A stretch of 64,000 nucleotides of DNA from Secundilactobacillus folii. Its GTDB lineage: Bacteria; Bacillota; Bacilli; Lactobacillales; Lactobacillaceae. This document shows positions 1-11,100 of the stretch, in pieces. The notes beneath the pieces are model-generated. The model saw only the letters and a program-made list of their open reading frames with translations. It was not told the DNA's origin and searched no databases. The position numbers were made by a program, and so were the translations under genes. The stretch's first letter is position 1; each line of letters begins with the position of its first letter. The stretch is taken from NCBI RefSeq assembly GCF_009720675.1, contig NZ_WNJO01000004.1:62001-126000 (forward strand), written 5' to 3'.

Positions 1-2154
1 CATACTGGTCAAAGTCGCTGGAGCGCCGTAATTTTTGGCGTTGCCTTTAGCCTTTGCGGGTTCATCGTGGCCGACTACCTCAACATTATGTGGTTAGATA
101 GTCTGATTTACCTGCCACTGATTGCGGATGGCATCGATCGACTTGACGAAAAGTCTGGCAAAATACGGCTTTTTGTGTGGTTAACTTTGAGCCTTCTTTC
201 CAACTATTATCTGGGTTACATCACTGGCATCTTCACTCTGATCTATTTTATTTACGTCAGGTATGTGCGACACGAATCGCTCCGCTCGCGTATGTCAGTC
301 GATTTCGTGGTGACTGAAGGTTTGAGCGTGTTCTCAAGTATGGCGATTTTACTGCCAACTTTAATGGGCATGCTCAAAACCGCAAAAGTGGCTTCTGTAG
401 CTGCGGAATTTGCACTGCGGCCGATGTTTGGCTGGGAAATCGTTTCTCAATTAGGCAGTGGCAGCGAAAATTATACGAATCGACTCAGTCACGCGCCAGC
501 AATTTTTATTACCCTAACGCTGACCTTGTTAGTGTTCAGTTATTTCGTTAATAAAACCATTGACAGTCGAAAAAAGAAAGCAGCGCTGACGGTCTTTATC
601 ATTATGCTGTTGTCAATGTTTATTCAGCCACTGAACACCGCTTGGCACATGTTCCATCAACCTGCGGGGTCACCTTTCCGAGATGCTTTTTTAGTGAGCT
701 TTCTTGCGATTACTCTAGCTTATGAGGCTTGGATTGCGAACCCCAGAATGTTGTCAAAAACTAAACAGGCTGGTATCGTGGTCGGCACTCAGTTATTACT
801 AATTTCCGGCTTTCTTTATCTACGATTAGCTAAAAATGGCCCCAGTGCATTTGGTCTTGCCAGACATTACGGCTATCAGCCAAATTCAGCTGCAGTTTTG
901 TTAGTTAATTTAGTTGTTGTGGCGATTGCCGGTAGCTTGATTTTTGTCAGAGCCAAACGGCAAAACATGTTGACTCTGGGTGTGTTAGCGACAGTGATGG
1001 GCGAAAGTATTTTTAATTTTGGCTACGAGCTGCGGCACGCACCATTGGGTAATCAAGCCGGTTACAAGACTGACATCGCGCAGGAAAGCAAACTGTTTAC
1101 TCAGTTACCAAGCTCACAAGCGTTATACCGAACTAATTTTACTGGCCGGTCGTTGCCCAATTCGTTTAAAGGGACAGCTTACTCGGGCTATAATGACTCC
1201 TTACTCTATAATTTTAATGGTATTAAGCAGTATGACTCGACCATGAACGAACAGACCCGCGAGAGTTTGAAATCGTTGGGGCTTTACAGTAAAAATGCAC
1301 GCCGAATTAGTAATTTAGGTTTAACAAGTGTGTCAGCCTTTCTGTTAGGTGTCCGCTATGAGGTCAATACTCAAACTGGCGTCACCAAGAATCCCAATTA
1401 TATTGGAATGGGCTTCCCTGTATCCAGCCGGTTCAAACAGCTGACGCTGCATAAAAAGGCCATTTTAACTAATTTAAGAACTATTTTACAAGCCATCAAA
1501 CCAAGTCAAAAAGCTTACTTTCTTGGTTTAAAAAAGAGTCAAAAATCAGCAAGTCCCGTTATTACTAAGACTGGTCGCCATCCGTATGCCTTCCAAGTGA
1601 AAACCAAAGTTAGCGGTCCTGTTTACCTCGATTCTAAGAGTACAATGATCAATAATTCCAGCATCATTGTGAATGGCAAACCGCTTAACATCATGGGGAC
1701 TGTCAATAATACCTACCTTGTGAACTTAGGCAATTATGCGGCTAACCGGAAGTTAACGATTCGAATTTCCGCTAAAAATGCTAGTGTCTTCAGTAAGGTG
1801 CACGTTGTTGATTTGGACATGAATCGTTTCCACTCGCTAGTCACAGCCCAGACTGGATTTAAACCCCAAATCAAGCGGAATTCGATCACAGGCACTGTGA
1901 CGCGGACTAACAGTAAGGATAAATATCTTTACGCTTCGATCCCTTACGATTCTGGTTGGCACGCCACCGTCAATGGTCGTCGAGTTAAGGTCAGTCCGGC
2001 CTTGAACAACTTTATGACGATTCCACTGCGAACGGGCAAAAACCGAATCAATTTAACTTATCATGTACCTGGTTTAGCCACTGGGTGGGTATTAAGTGCA
2101 CTCGGTGTGTTAAGCTTCGGTGCGTTTGCGATCTATCGGCGTCGACGCAATTGA
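1..2154 (+). CDS. YfhO-family polytopic membrane protein, 5' end outside window
   Basis: The reading frame is open from the first base, so the N-terminus lies upstream; 717 residues are visible. The visible part begins inside a hydrophobic segment and continues with alternating membrane helices and short polar loops. After about residue 360 comes a long extracytoplasmic region, then a final helix near the end (GWVLSALGVLSFGAFAIY) and a basic tail RRRRN. This layout and the segment LDSLIYLPLIADGIDRL are typical of the YfhO family, GT-C-like membrane proteins linked in Firmicutes to glycosylation of teichoic acid or lipoteichoic acid. The function here is inferred from the family only. A strong intrinsic terminator follows directly, so it ends its transcription unit. 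Confidence 0.8.
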   Translation, partial: HTGQSRWSAVIFGVAFSLCGFIVADYLNIMWLDSLIYLPLIADGIDRLDEKSGKIRLFVWLTLSLLSNYYLGYITGIFTLIYFIYVRYVRHESLRSRMSVDFVVTEGLSVFSSMAILLPTLMGMLKTAKVASVAAEFALRPMFGWEIVSQLGSGSENYTNRLSHAPAIFITLTLTLLVFSYFVNKTIDSRKKKAALTVFIIMLLSMFIQPLNTAWHMFHQPAGSPFRDAFLVSFLAITLAYEAWIANPRMLSKTKQAGIVVGTQLLLISGFLYLRLAKNGPSAFGLARHYGYQPNSAAVLLVNLVVVAIAGSLIFVRAKRQNMLTLGVLATVMGESIFNFGYELRHAPLGNQAGYKTDIAQESKLFTQLPSSQALYRTNFTGRSLPNSFKGTAYSGYNDSLLYNFNGIKQYDSTMNEQTRESLKSLGLYSKNARRISNLGLTSVSAFLLGVRYEVNTQTGVTKNPNYIGMGFPVSSRFKQLTLHKKAILTNLRTILQAIKPSQKAYFLGLKKSQKSASPVITKTGRHPYAFQVKTKVSGPVYLDSKSTMINNSSIIVNGKPLNIMGTVNNTYLVNLGNYAANRKLTIRISAKNASVFSKVHVVDLDMNRFHSLVTAQTGFKPQIKRNSITGTVTRTNSKDKYLYASIPYDSGWHATVNGRRVKVSPALNNFMTIPLRTGKNRINLTYHVPGLATGWVLSALGVLSFGAFAIYRRRRN

Positions 2155-2171
2155 GATTGAGCTTTTAAATT

Positions 2172-2225
2172 AAATCGCTAGTTGTCATCTCTCGTAGTAT
2201 GAGGATTACAGCTAGCGATTTTTTG
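2172..2225 (+). terminator. Intrinsic terminator after the YfhO gene
   Basis: The arm AAATCGCTAG at 2172-2181 pairs with CTAGCGATTT near 2212-2221, followed directly by a T run. It separates the YfhO-like gene from the peptidase gene. Confidence 0.8.
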
Positions 2226-2345
2226 ATCGTTTACCTGCACACGGACTGACTAAGAGCCGTGAATTCAATCATTGTCAATTTTGGATTATGAGCTGGCAAA
2301 TTGCTTGATTTCCGCTCAGTGATCACGAAAAGATCTCTCAGCTAA

Positions 2346-2375
2346 TTGACATCTCTAACCGAATTCTAATATAAT
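2346..2375 (+). promoter_or_regulatory. Sigma-A-type promoter of the M20 peptidase gene
   Basis: A perfect -35 TTGACA at 2346-2351 and a perfect -10 TATAAT at 2370-2375 are 18 bp apart. They lie about 46 bp upstream of the ATG at 2422. Confidence 0.8.
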
Positions 2376-2421
2376 CCTCATAAGACGTTTAATCACGTCG
2401 ATTGAGAGGGAGTGTTAAGGG

Positions 2422-3774
2422 ATGGATCAATCATTAGCAGTGTCAGTTAACCAAGCGTTGAGTGATGATTATCAGCGGTTAGCCGATTATTTACATATTG
2501 AAACGGTCTCGGCTCAGCATCGGGGTATTAACGAGACCGTCGCGTTTTTAAAGCAGAGTTTTGAAGCTCTGGGTGCAATAGTTCAGATTTTCGACGAGTT
2601 CGAGGGCAATCCATTTGTATTTGCCACTTTTTCGGCAGGTCCCCAAGGCAATGCCAATAAAACATTACTGTTTTATAACCACTATGATGTTCAACCGCCG
2701 GAACCCTTAGACGAATGGCAGACCAAACCGTTTGATCTGGCCGAGGTTGACGGCAAATACGTCGCTAGGGGTGTAGCGGATGATAAGGGTGAATTAATGG
2801 CCCGTCTGTCAGCAGTTAAAGCTTTGCAAAATGCCGGCGGTTTACCGTGTAATTTGAAGTTTATCGTTGAGGGCGAAGAAGAAGTTGGCAGTTTGCACGT
2901 TGATCAGATGACCGCGGCTCATGCGGCTGATTTGAGGGCGAATGCGCTCGTCTGGGAGACTGGTGGTAAAGATGCCAATGAGGACTTCGCCATTACTTGT
3001 GGCGTGAAGGGCATTGTTAGCTTTGAACTGACGGTTAGCACCGCCGATGTTGATCTGCATTCATCGTTGGCAGCTTATGCGGATAACGCGGCCTGGCGGC
3101 TGACTAAAGCACTCGCTTCGTTGAGAGATGCAGATAATCACGTTCTTGTAGATGGTTTTTATGACGACATTAAACCACTGACGCTATCTGAGCAGCAAGC
3201 TGTTCACGACATGCATTTTAACGGGGAGAAAACCAAGCAAGCGTGGGGATTAAAGCGCCCCTTCGTTTCGACTGACCCGAAAATGGCAATTGTGAATGAA
3301 CCTACCATGACCATCAATGGCCTTACTTCAGGCTATGAAGGTGATGGTGTTAAGACCGTTATCCCAAAGTTTGCTAAGGCTAAGCTAGATTGTCGTTTGG
3401 TACCGGGTCAAGAGCCGCAGCACATCGCTGAGCTAGTTGCTGCCCAACTGGTCAAAAACGGGTTTCCTGACGTTAAGCTTCAGTTTCTACTCGGTGAGCA
3501 ACCGTTTCGCTCAAACCTTGACGCCTCATTTATTCAGCAGGCCGCAACGGTTGCGCATGAAGTGTACGGTGACCACGTAGCGTTAGTTCCAAACGCTGCT
3601 GGCGGCGGGCCACAAGCCCCATTCTATGATGCCGTGCAGGTTCCAATCGTGGCAGTCGGCGCTAATTGGTCTGGTTCGGGACCGCATGCGCCGAACGAAA
3701 GTGTCCGGATTTCGGACTATGCTCAGGATGTTTTGTATACGGCAAGACTTCTACAGGCATTTGGTAAGCAATAA
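2422..3774 (+). CDS. M20-family metallopeptidase (dipeptidase-like)
   Basis: The 450-residue protein has the zinc-hydrolase hallmarks of the M20 family: NHYDVQPP at about residues 86-93 (metal ligand H87 and D89), GVADDKGE at 117-124 (bridging Asp), EGEEEVGS at 150-157 (general base Glu) and a C-terminal GSGPHAPNES with a metal-binding His. Between these lies the usual dimerization insert. Family members are carnosinase/PepV/DapE-like enzymes that remove or split amino acids from small peptides or acylated amino acids in the cytosol. The exact substrate cannot be read. The ATG at 2422 is preceded by AGAGGGA with good spacing. It is monocistronic with its own consensus promoter. Confidence 0.88.
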   Translation: MDQSLAVSVNQALSDDYQRLADYLHIETVSAQHRGINETVAFLKQSFEALGAIVQIFDEFEGNPFVFATFSAGPQGNANKTLLFYNHYDVQPPEPLDEWQTKPFDLAEVDGKYVARGVADDKGELMARLSAVKALQNAGGLPCNLKFIVEGEEEVGSLHVDQMTAAHAADLRANALVWETGGKDANEDFAITCGVKGIVSFELTVSTADVDLHSSLAAYADNAAWRLTKALASLRDADNHVLVDGFYDDIKPLTLSEQQAVHDMHFNGEKTKQAWGLKRPFVSTDPKMAIVNEPTMTINGLTSGYEGDGVKTVIPKFAKAKLDCRLVPGQEPQHIAELVAAQLVKNGFPDVKLQFLLGEQPFRSNLDASFIQQAATVAHEVYGDHVALVPNAAGGGPQAPFYDAVQVPIVAVGANWSGSGPHAPNESVRISDYAQDVLYTARLLQAFGKQ

Positions 3775-3995
3775 ACTAGCTTTCACAGATTGTGATAGCA
3801 GTTATTTTTGAGTTTTAACACCAAAAGTCCAACCTTTCTCAATCATTTCCAGCAAAATAAGTTGACCAATGTTTTATAATAGAGTTGTACGGGTAACCAG
3901 CAATTATTCAGTTGAGTCTTTAGATTCTAAATAGTTAGCAATTTCGTTTTGTAGAACTATTTGCGGTTTCATGAAACAAATTAAAGCCTAAACCT

Positions 3996-4043
3996 TTGCA
4001 TTTTCACCAAACATTCGTATAATGAAAGTCAACATTAGTCAAA
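3996..4043 (+). promoter_or_regulatory. ctsR-clpC promoter with CtsR operator
   Basis: A -35-like TTGCAT at 3996-4001 and a -10 TATAAT at 4018-4023 have 16-bp spacing. Just downstream, AGTCAAC at 4027-4033 and AGTCAAA at 4037-4043 are direct heptads separated by 3 bp, matching the CtsR box consensus (A/GGTCAAA-3 nt-A/GGTCAAA). The operator overlaps the expected transcription start, as for autoregulated class III heat-shock operons. Confidence 0.85.
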
Positions 4044-4077
4044 GTAGATTGCTGAGTTGGTGAATGGAGGGAGTAGC

Positions 4078-4545
4078 GTGCAAAATCAAAATATTTCCGA
4101 TATTATTGAGCAGTACCTCAAAGAGATTTTATCGGACACCGAGCACGTCGAAATTCGCCGATCTGAAGTTGCGGATCTATTCAACGTGGTCCCATCACAG
4201 ATAAATTACGTTATCAAAACACGTTTTACATTGTCAAATGGATATTTGGTGGAGAGTAAACGTGGCGGTGGCGGATATATTCGGATCGAAAAAGTTAACT
4301 TGTTAGATGATACCGATGTTTTAGACTCCTTAATTGAAACGATTGGTGATTCAATTGGACAAAGAGATGGTTACGCCGTCGTTCAGGGGCTTTACGAAAG
4401 TGGCGTTATTGGTCGGCGAGAGGCTAACATTATTTTGACCATTATTAGTAGAGAAACTCTGCAGATGGACAACCGTGCAGAAGAGAACGGCTTGAGAGCG
4501 CGGATATTAGTCAGCATCTTGAAACATTTACGTTACGAGAGCTAG
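4078..4545 (+). CDS. ctsR: Class III heat-shock repressor CtsR
   Basis: The protein begins MQNQNISDIIEQYLKEIL, the classic CtsR N-terminus. It carries the winged helix-turn-helix with the glycine-rich wing KRGGGGYIRI that reads the heptad operator, followed by the C-terminal dimerization domain (155 residues). I chose the GTG at 4078 because GGAGGG lies 6 bp upstream; the frame extends to a TTG at 4057 but that would place the ribosome binding site inside the gene. CtsR represses clp genes and is released on heat stress. It lies 17 bp upstream of clpC, without the mcsA/mcsB pair found in Bacillus. Confidence 0.95.
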   Translation: MQNQNISDIIEQYLKEILSDTEHVEIRRSEVADLFNVVPSQINYVIKTRFTLSNGYLVESKRGGGGYIRIEKVNLLDDTDVLDSLIETIGDSIGQRDGYAVVQGLYESGVIGRREANIILTIISRETLQMDNRAEENGLRARILVSILKHLRYES

Positions 4546-4562
4546 GAAAGTGAGGAATTGAT

Positions 4563-7049
4563 ATGGATAACCTTTTTACCCCCAGTGCAAAGAGCGTCTT
4601 GGCTTTAGCTCAAGATCAGGCGAAGTACTTTAAACACCAAGCGGTCGGCACAGAGCACTTACTTTTAGCACTCACTATTGAAAAGAATGGAATTGCCAAT
4701 AAGGTTTTGCAGCAATTCTCCATTAGCGAAGATGATGTCCGTGAAGAAATTGAACGTTTTACCGGCTACGGTACTTTAAACAACGTTGATAAGGACACTT
4801 ACTTGCCATATTCACCGAAGGCAAAGGACATGCTGTCTGTTGCCGGTGAAGAGGCCAAACGAATTGGCGCCACTAAGATCGGTACGGAACACTTGTTGCT
4901 GGCACTGCTCAGTGATGAGACGATTCTATCTTCACGAATTTTAATGAATTTAAACATTGATTTAGCCCAGGCTCGCAAAGTTATTTTGCGTAAGCTCGGG
5001 GTAACAGAGACTCAGGATAAGCGGCGTAATCAACGCGCCCGCAAGACGCAGGGTGGCACGCCAACGCTTGATTCACTGGCGCGTGATTTAACACAGCTTG
5101 CTCGTGATGACCGGATGGATCCAACGGTTGGCCGGAATCGAGAAGTTCGTCGTGTGATTCAGATTTTAAGTCGTCGGACTAAGAACAACCCGGTTTTAAT
5201 TGGTGAACCAGGGGTTGGTAAAACGGCGATTGCTGAAGGCTTGGCCCAACGGATCGTTAAGGGTGACGTGCCAGAAGATATGAAGGAAAAGCGGTTGATG
5301 GCGCTCGACATGGGCTCATTAGTTGCAGGCACTAAGTACCGTGGTGAATTTGAGGACCGACTAAAAAAGGTCATTGAAGAAATCTATAACGATGGCCAGG
5401 TCATCTTGTTTATCGATGAACTGCATACCTTGATCGGTGCCGGTGGTGCTGAAGGTGCAATTGATGCCTCTAATATTTTGAAGCCGGCTTTAGCACGTGG
5501 TGAACTGCAGACGATTGGTGCGACTACTCTAGATGAATACCAGAAGTACATTGAGTCCGATGCTGCTTTGGAACGTCGATTTGCAACGGTTCAGGTCAAC
5601 GAACCTACGGAAGACGAAACAGTTGAGATTCTTAAGGGTCTGCGTCCTCGTTACGAAGAACACCACAAGGCTAACATTACTGATGAGGCTTTGGACCAAG
5701 CTGTCAAGCTATCATCGCGTTATATTTCAGACCGGTACTTGCCAGACAAGGCGATCGATTTAATGGATGAGGCTGCAGCTAAGGTTCGCATCAGCCAAAT
5801 GGACAAGCCGAACACGCAGTCAAAGCAGGAAGCTAAGTTGTCAGACTTGTCAGACCAGCGTGAAGCTGCTATTTTGGATCAGCGTTTTGAAGAGGCGGCT
5901 AAGCTTCGTGAACAAGAAATTGCATTGAAGGATAAGCTGGATAAAAAAGCTGAAAAGCAGTCCGAGTCGGGTGATAAATACAGTTTGAACGTTACCGGTG
6001 AAGACGTTGCCGAAGTTGTGTCAGAGTGGACTGGTGTTCCAACCACCCAGTTGCAACGAACGGAACAGGAACGTTTGATCAACTTGGAAGGTATTTTGCA
6101 TAAACGAGTCGTCGGTCAAGAGGAAGCCGTTTCAGCTGTTTCTCGGGCCATTCGGCGGGCTCGTTCCGGGTTGAAAGATCCTAATCGTCCAATTGGTTCA
6201 TTTATGTTTCTTGGCCCTACTGGGGTTGGGAAGACTGAGCTTGCAAAGGCTCTGGCCGAAGCAATGTTTGGTTCTGAAGACAACATGATTCGGGTCGACA
6301 TGAGTGAGTACATGGAGAAGTATTCGACTAGTCGGTTGATTGGGTCAGCACCAGGATATGTGGGTTACGATGAAGGTGGTCAGTTGACTGAAAAGGTTCG
6401 TCAAAAGCCATACTCAGTTGTGCTGTTTGATGAAGTTGAAAAAGCTCATCCAGACGTCTTCAACCTGTTGCTTCAGGTTCTTGATGATGGCTACTTGACC
6501 GATTCCAAGGGTCGCAAGGTCGACTTCCGTAACACGATTTTGATCATGACTTCTAACTTGGGTGCTACCCGTCTTCGTGATGAGAAGACCGTTGGATTTG
6601 GTGCTGAGGACAAGAGTGGCGACTACACGGCAATGGCCGATACCATTCGGGATACGTTGAAGCAGAGTTTCCGTCCTGAATTCTTGAACCGAATCGATGA
6701 AATCGTGATTTTCCACGCGCTTAAGAAGAAGGAACTTCACCAAATCGTCAAACTGATGGCTAGAACCGTTATTCAACGGATCAGCGACCAAGGCATTCAC
6801 GTCAAAGTCACTCCAGCTGCCATTGATGTGATCGCCGATGCAGGCTTTGACCCAGAATATGGTGCCCGGCCAATTCGGCGGGCATTGCAAACGAAGGTTG
6901 AAGATCGGCTGAGTGAAGCCTTACTTTCAGGCGAGATTCAAGCTGGCAATCAGGTTACGTTAGGTGCTTCTCATGGAAACATCACGGTCAGTGTAAAGGA
7001 ACCAGAGAAACCGAAGACTAATCCAAATCAGCCAGTAGGCAGTAAATAG
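4563..7049 (+). CDS. clpC: Clp protease ATP-binding subunit ClpC
   Basis: This is a class I Hsp100 unfoldase of 828 residues that feeds proteins to ClpP. The double Clp-N repeat occupies about residues 1-145. The first AAA module has Walker A GEPGVGKT at 214-221 and Walker B ILFIDE near 281. A UVR-like coiled segment ([16 protein letters not shown]) lies around 440-460 and the second AAA module has Walker A GPTGVGKT at 551-558. The UVR/M domain distinguishes ClpC from ClpA and ClpB. The gene is cotranscribed with ctsR from the CtsR-controlled promoter and ends at a strong terminator. Confidence 0.96.
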   Translation: MDNLFTPSAKSVLALAQDQAKYFKHQAVGTEHLLLALTIEKNGIANKVLQQFSISEDDVREEIERFTGYGTLNNVDKDTYLPYSPKAKDMLSVAGEEAKRIGATKIGTEHLLLALLSDETILSSRILMNLNIDLAQARKVILRKLGVTETQDKRRNQRARKTQGGTPTLDSLARDLTQLARDDRMDPTVGRNREVRRVIQILSRRTKNNPVLIGEPGVGKTAIAEGLAQRIVKGDVPEDMKEKRLMALDMGSLVAGTKYRGEFEDRLKKVIEEIYNDGQVILFIDELHTLIGAGGAEGAIDASNILKPALARGELQTIGATTLDEYQKYIESDAALERRFATVQVNEPTEDETVEILKGLRPRYEEHHKANITDEALDQAVKLSSRYISDRYLPDKAIDLMDEAAAKVRISQMDKPNTQSKQEAKLSDLSDQREAAILDQRFEEAAKLREQEIALKDKLDKKAEKQSESGDKYSLNVTGEDVAEVVSEWTGVPTTQLQRTEQERLINLEGILHKRVVGQEEAVSAVSRAIRRARSGLKDPNRPIGSFMFLGPTGVGKTELAKALAEAMFGSEDNMIRVDMSEYMEKYSTSRLIGSAPGYVGYDEGGQLTEKVRQKPYSVVLFDEVEKAHPDVFNLLLQVLDDGYLTDSKGRKVDFRNTILIMTSNLGATRLRDEKTVGFGAEDKSGDYTAMADTIRDTLKQSFRPEFLNRIDEIVIFHALKKKELHQIVKLMARTVIQRISDQGIHVKVTPAAIDVIADAGFDPEYGARPIRRALQTKVEDRLSEALLSGEIQAGNQVTLGASHGNITVSVKEPEKPKTNPNQPVGSK

Positions 7050-7067
7050 TATTCAACACGTAAATTA

Positions 7068-7116
7068 ATGAGTTCGGTTTTAGCTGAGTTTTGGCTGAGA
7101 CCGAACTCATTTTTTT
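7068..7116 (+). terminator. Terminator of the ctsR-clpC operon
   Basis: ATGAGTTCGGT at 7068-7078 pairs with ACCGAACTCAT at 7100-7110 and is followed by seven T residues. Confidence 0.9.
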
Positions 7117-7264
7117 AATTCCGGTGCCGGAGACTAGGAAGCTGAACAAGTCAGGCTTTCATGCTGATTAAGTGTAGTTCTGGTACCGTTATCAGTAATT
7201 TCGTGTTAAACTGGTATTCAGATTAATTTACGGTGTACGGTGAAATAGAAGGGATAGTTGGAGA

Positions 7265-7864
7265 TTGAAACGAGAAGTACAGCTTGAAAGGACTCACCAA
7301 GCAATTTTAGATGCAGCGCGAAGCCTTTTTCTTACTAAGGGATATTCTGGCACGTCAACTCGTGACATCGCAAAAGCCGTTGGCATCACTCAGCCGGCAC
7401 TTTACCATCACTTTGAGGATAAAGAAGTGATCTTTTTGCAAGTCATCGATACGGTTGGGGGTTCTATCAAACAACGAATCGACGCTATCAATGCGCAGAA
7501 AACTGAGATTGAGGCGGATGAACGATTGGTACGCATCACGCAAGTGCTGACCGATACGCATCCTCGAGACATTTTTACGGTCATTCATTCTAGTTTTTCT
7601 GAGTTGAAGCCGGAAAATATGCGGCAACTTGGCATGCTTTTCCAAGTCGATTATTTGACGCCAATTGAGAATTTTTTCAAGAGTGATGATGTGCATTTGC
7701 GGAACCATTTAGAACCGAAGGAAGCTGCGGAATTTTACATCACTAGTTTGAGCCCGCTGTTTAGTCGCTTCCACAGCATTGGCGGGGTGGAAATGACCCA
7801 GGAGCAACATATTCGCCTATTACTGGATATGATTCTGCACGGCTTAACATCAAGTGAAGACTAA
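7265..7864 (+). CDS. TetR/AcrR-family transcriptional regulator
   Basis: The 199-residue protein has a TetR N-terminal helix-turn-helix: RTHQAILDAARSLFLTKGY, then TSTRDIAKAVGITQPALYHHF, the signature that ends in the YxHF motif. The C-terminal ligand domain is not diagnostic. The start is a TTG at 7265 with AAGGGA about 10 bp upstream and a GGAG immediately before it, so the initiation signal is mediocre. It sits alone between clpC and rpoB on the same strand. The target genes and the ligand are unknown. Confidence 0.85.
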   Translation: MKREVQLERTHQAILDAARSLFLTKGYSGTSTRDIAKAVGITQPALYHHFEDKEVIFLQVIDTVGGSIKQRIDAINAQKTEIEADERLVRITQVLTDTHPRDIFTVIHSSFSELKPENMRQLGMLFQVDYLTPIENFFKSDDVHLRNHLEPKEAAEFYITSLSPLFSRFHSIGGVEMTQEQHIRLLLDMILHGLTSSED

Positions 7865-7868
7865 CCGT

Positions 7869-7897
7869 TTGACAATTGAATATGAAGTAGGTATACT
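7869..7897 (+). promoter_or_regulatory. rpoBC promoter
   Basis: A consensus -35 TTGACA at 7869-7874 and -10 TATACT at 7892-7897 are separated by 17 bp. Transcription should start near 7904, giving a leader of nearly 200 nt before rpoB. Confidence 0.88.
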
Positions 7898-7903
7898 ACT
7901 TGC

Positions 7904-8100
7904 AGTATGTAACTGTGAACTGAAATGAGTGGTTGCGATCTATTGTCCGTAACGGCTCTCATAAAAACCAAAAGTAAGAAATTATTCTTATTTTTGGATT
8001 TTTTTTGCCATAAAACAGTGAAGAATGCGTTTTCTTCTGAAATGTAATCAAACTGTAACATTGGTTTCAGCCCACTGAATTTAATGGAGAGGTGAACAAC
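7904..8100 (+). ncRNA. Structured rpoB leader with internal intrinsic terminator (Lacto-rpoB-like)
   Basis: Between the promoter and the rpoB start is a two-part RNA. First comes a hairpin at 7925-7962 (ATGAG/CTCAT enclosing GTTGCG/CGTAAC). Then a strong terminator stem follows, CCAAAAGTAAGAA at 7968-7980 with TTCTTATTTTTGG at 7985-7997 (one G-U pair), and an eight-T run to 8006. A terminator inside a leader implies premature termination or attenuation. A conserved 'Lacto-rpoB' motif is known upstream of rpoB in lactic acid bacteria; membership here is inferred from location and architecture, not from a covariance-model match. Confidence 0.65.
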
Positions 8101-11100
8101 TTGGCAGGACACTTGGTTAAATATGGCAAGCACCGGACCCGCAGAAGCTACGCACGAATTAAGGAAGTTTTAGACCTTCCTAACTTGATTGAGATTCAAA
8201 AAAATTCGTACCAATGGTTTCTTGATGAAGGCCTTCGGGACATGTTCGATGACATTATGCCCATCGAAGATTTCCAAGGAAATCTTTCATTAGAGTTCGT
8301 TGATTACCAGTTACTGGAACCAAAATATACCGTTGACGAAGCAAGAGAGCACGATGCCAACTTTTCGGCACCATTACACGTCACTTTACGGTTGACCAAT
8401 CATGAGACTGGTGAAATTAAATCCCAAGATGTTTTCTTCGGCGATTTTCCACTGATGACGGAACAAGGGACGTTTATTATTAACGGTGCCGAACGGGTTA
8501 TCGTTTCTCAATTAGTCCGTTCTCCTGGCGTTTATTATAATGAAGAGACTGATAAGAACGGCCGCACGGTTTACGGTGCAACTGTCATTCCTAACCGGGG
8601 TGCATGGTTGGAATTTGAAACCGATGCGAAAGGTCTTTCTTACGTTCGTATTGACCGGACCCGTAAGATTCCAATGACTGAACTTGTTCGGGCATTGGGC
8701 TTTGGCTCTGACGATGAAATTCTTAAAATGTACGGCGATAACGACAGCTTGCAAGCAACTCTGGAAAAGGATGTTCATAAGAATACCGAAGACTCTCGTG
8801 TTGAAGAGGCCTTGAAGGATATTTACGAACGTCTACGTCCCGGTGAGCCTAAGACTGCTGATTCATCTCGTAGTTTACTGACTGCTCGTTTCTTTGATCC
8901 GAAGCGCTATGATATGGCGCCAGTTGGCCGTTACAAGACTAACAAGAAGCTCGTTTTAAAGAATCGTTTGCTCGGTTTAACTTTGGCTGAAACCTTGGCT
9001 GACCCAGATACTGGTGAAGTCTTGGCACAAAAGGGCGATGTGATCGATAAAGATCGCCTGAAGACCTTAACACCTTACCTTGACCGTGATGATTTCAAGA
9101 CGGTAACCTATACACCATCTGATGAAGCGGTCGTCACTGAACCAATTACACTTCAGACCATTTTGGTACAATCGCCTGATGATCCAGAGCGTGCAATTCC
9201 AGTGATCGGTAATGGTCACATTGATTTAAAATACAAGCACATTACTCCTGCTGATATCTTAGCTTCAATCAATTACTTCTTCGATTTACAAGATGGAATT
9301 GGTTCGACTGATGACATTGACCACTTGGGTAATCGTCGAATTCGTTCCGTTGGTGAGTTGCTGCAAAACCAATTCCGAATCGGTTTATCCCGAATGGAAC
9401 GGGTTGTCCGTGAGCGGATGTCGATTCAAGACGCTGCGACAGTGACTCCTCAACAATTGATCAACATTCGACCAGTGGTTGCTTCCATTAAGGAATTCTT
9501 TGGTTCTTCACAACTATCACAATTCATGGATCAAACGAACCCATTGGGTGAACTAACGCATAAGCGTCGGCTTTCAGCCCTTGGCCCTGGTGGTTTGACT
9601 CGTGATCGTGCTGGTTACGAAGTTCGTGACGTGCACTATACCCACTACGGTCGGATGTGCCCAATCGAAACGCCTGAAGGTCCAAACATTGGTCTGATCA
9701 ACAGTTTGTCCAGTTATGCTCGAATCAATAAGTATGGGTTCATTGAAACACCATACCGTCGTGTTTCGTGGACGACTCATAAAGTTACTGATAAGATCGA
9801 TTATTTGACGGCCGACGAAGAAGATAATTACGTTGTTGCGCAAGCTAACTCACCGTTAAACGATGATGGTTCGTTTGTGAATGACGTGGTTATGGCGCGT
9901 GCCAAGTCAGAAAACATTGAAACCAGTATTGATAACATCGATTACATGGACGTTTCACCAAAGCAAGTTGTCTCGGTCGCTACGGCCTGCATTCCTTTCT
10001 TGGAAAACGATGACTCTAACCGTGCTTTGATGGGTGCGAACATGATGCGTCAAGCCGTTCCGTTGCTTGACCCTCACTCACCATTAATTGGTACTGGTAT
10101 CGAATATAAAGCTGCTCATGACTCTGGTGTTGCTCTGTTGAGTAAACATGAAGGGACTGTTGAGTACGTTGATGCTCGTCAGATTCGAGTTCGTCGTGAA
10201 GACGGCGCATTAGACACTTACAAGTTAATGAAGTTCCAACGTTCTAACGGTGGTAAGAACTACAACCAACGGCCAATCGTTAAGGTCAACGACCATGTTG
10301 ATGTTGATGAAGTTTTGGCTGATGGACCATCGATGGAAGACGGCGAATTGGCATTGGGTCAAAACCCGTTAGTTGCTTTCATGACTTGGCAAGGTTACAA
10401 CTTCGAAGATGCCATCGCCATTAGCGAACGATTAGTTAAGGACGATGTTTACACGTCAATTCATATTGAAGAATATGAATCCGAAGCACGTGACACGAAG
10501 TTAGGACCGGAAGAGATCACTCGTGAGATTCCTAACGTTGGTGAAGATGCACTTAAGAACCTGGATGAAGAAGGGATTATTCGGATCGGTGCTGAAGTGC
10601 ATGATGGTGATATCTTAGTTGGTAAGGTGACGCCTAAAGGTGTGACTGAATTATCTGCTGAGGAACGGCTGTTGCACGCCATCTTTGGTGAAAAAGCCCG
10701 TGAAGTTCGTGATACGTCACTTAAGGTACCTCATGGCGGTGGCGGTATTATCCAAAACGTCCGGATCTTCACCCGTGAAAATGGTGACGAATTATCACCT
10801 GGTGTTAACATGATGGTTCGTGTCTACATCGCTCAAAAGCGGAAGCTGCAAGTTGGTGATAAGATGTCAGGCCGTCATGGTAACAAAGGGACCGTTTCAG
10901 TTGTGATTCCTGAAGAGGATATGCCTTATATGCCAGATGGGACACCAATTGACATTATGCTGAGTCCTATGGGTGTGCCTTCTCGTATGAATATCGGTCA
11001 AGTGCTTGAGATCCATTTGGGCATGGCTGCACGTAAATTAGGCATTCACATTTCAACTCCTGTCTTCGATGGTGCTCGGGATGAAGATATCTGGGCAGCC

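Noticed and set aside
3862-3880. TTGACC and TATAAT near 3862-3880 as an extra ctsR promoter
   Set aside because: The spacer would be only 7 bp, and a better promoter lies at 3996-4023.
6414-6890. 158-codon minus-strand frame inside clpC
   Set aside because: It lies entirely antisense to the conserved second AAA domain; long antisense frames are common in such genes because of codon bias.
7861-8133. 90-codon open frame on the minus strand over the rpoB leader
   Set aside because: It overlaps the rpoBC promoter, terminator and rpoB start, has no family resemblance and no ribosome binding site of note; the AT-rich leader explains the open frame.
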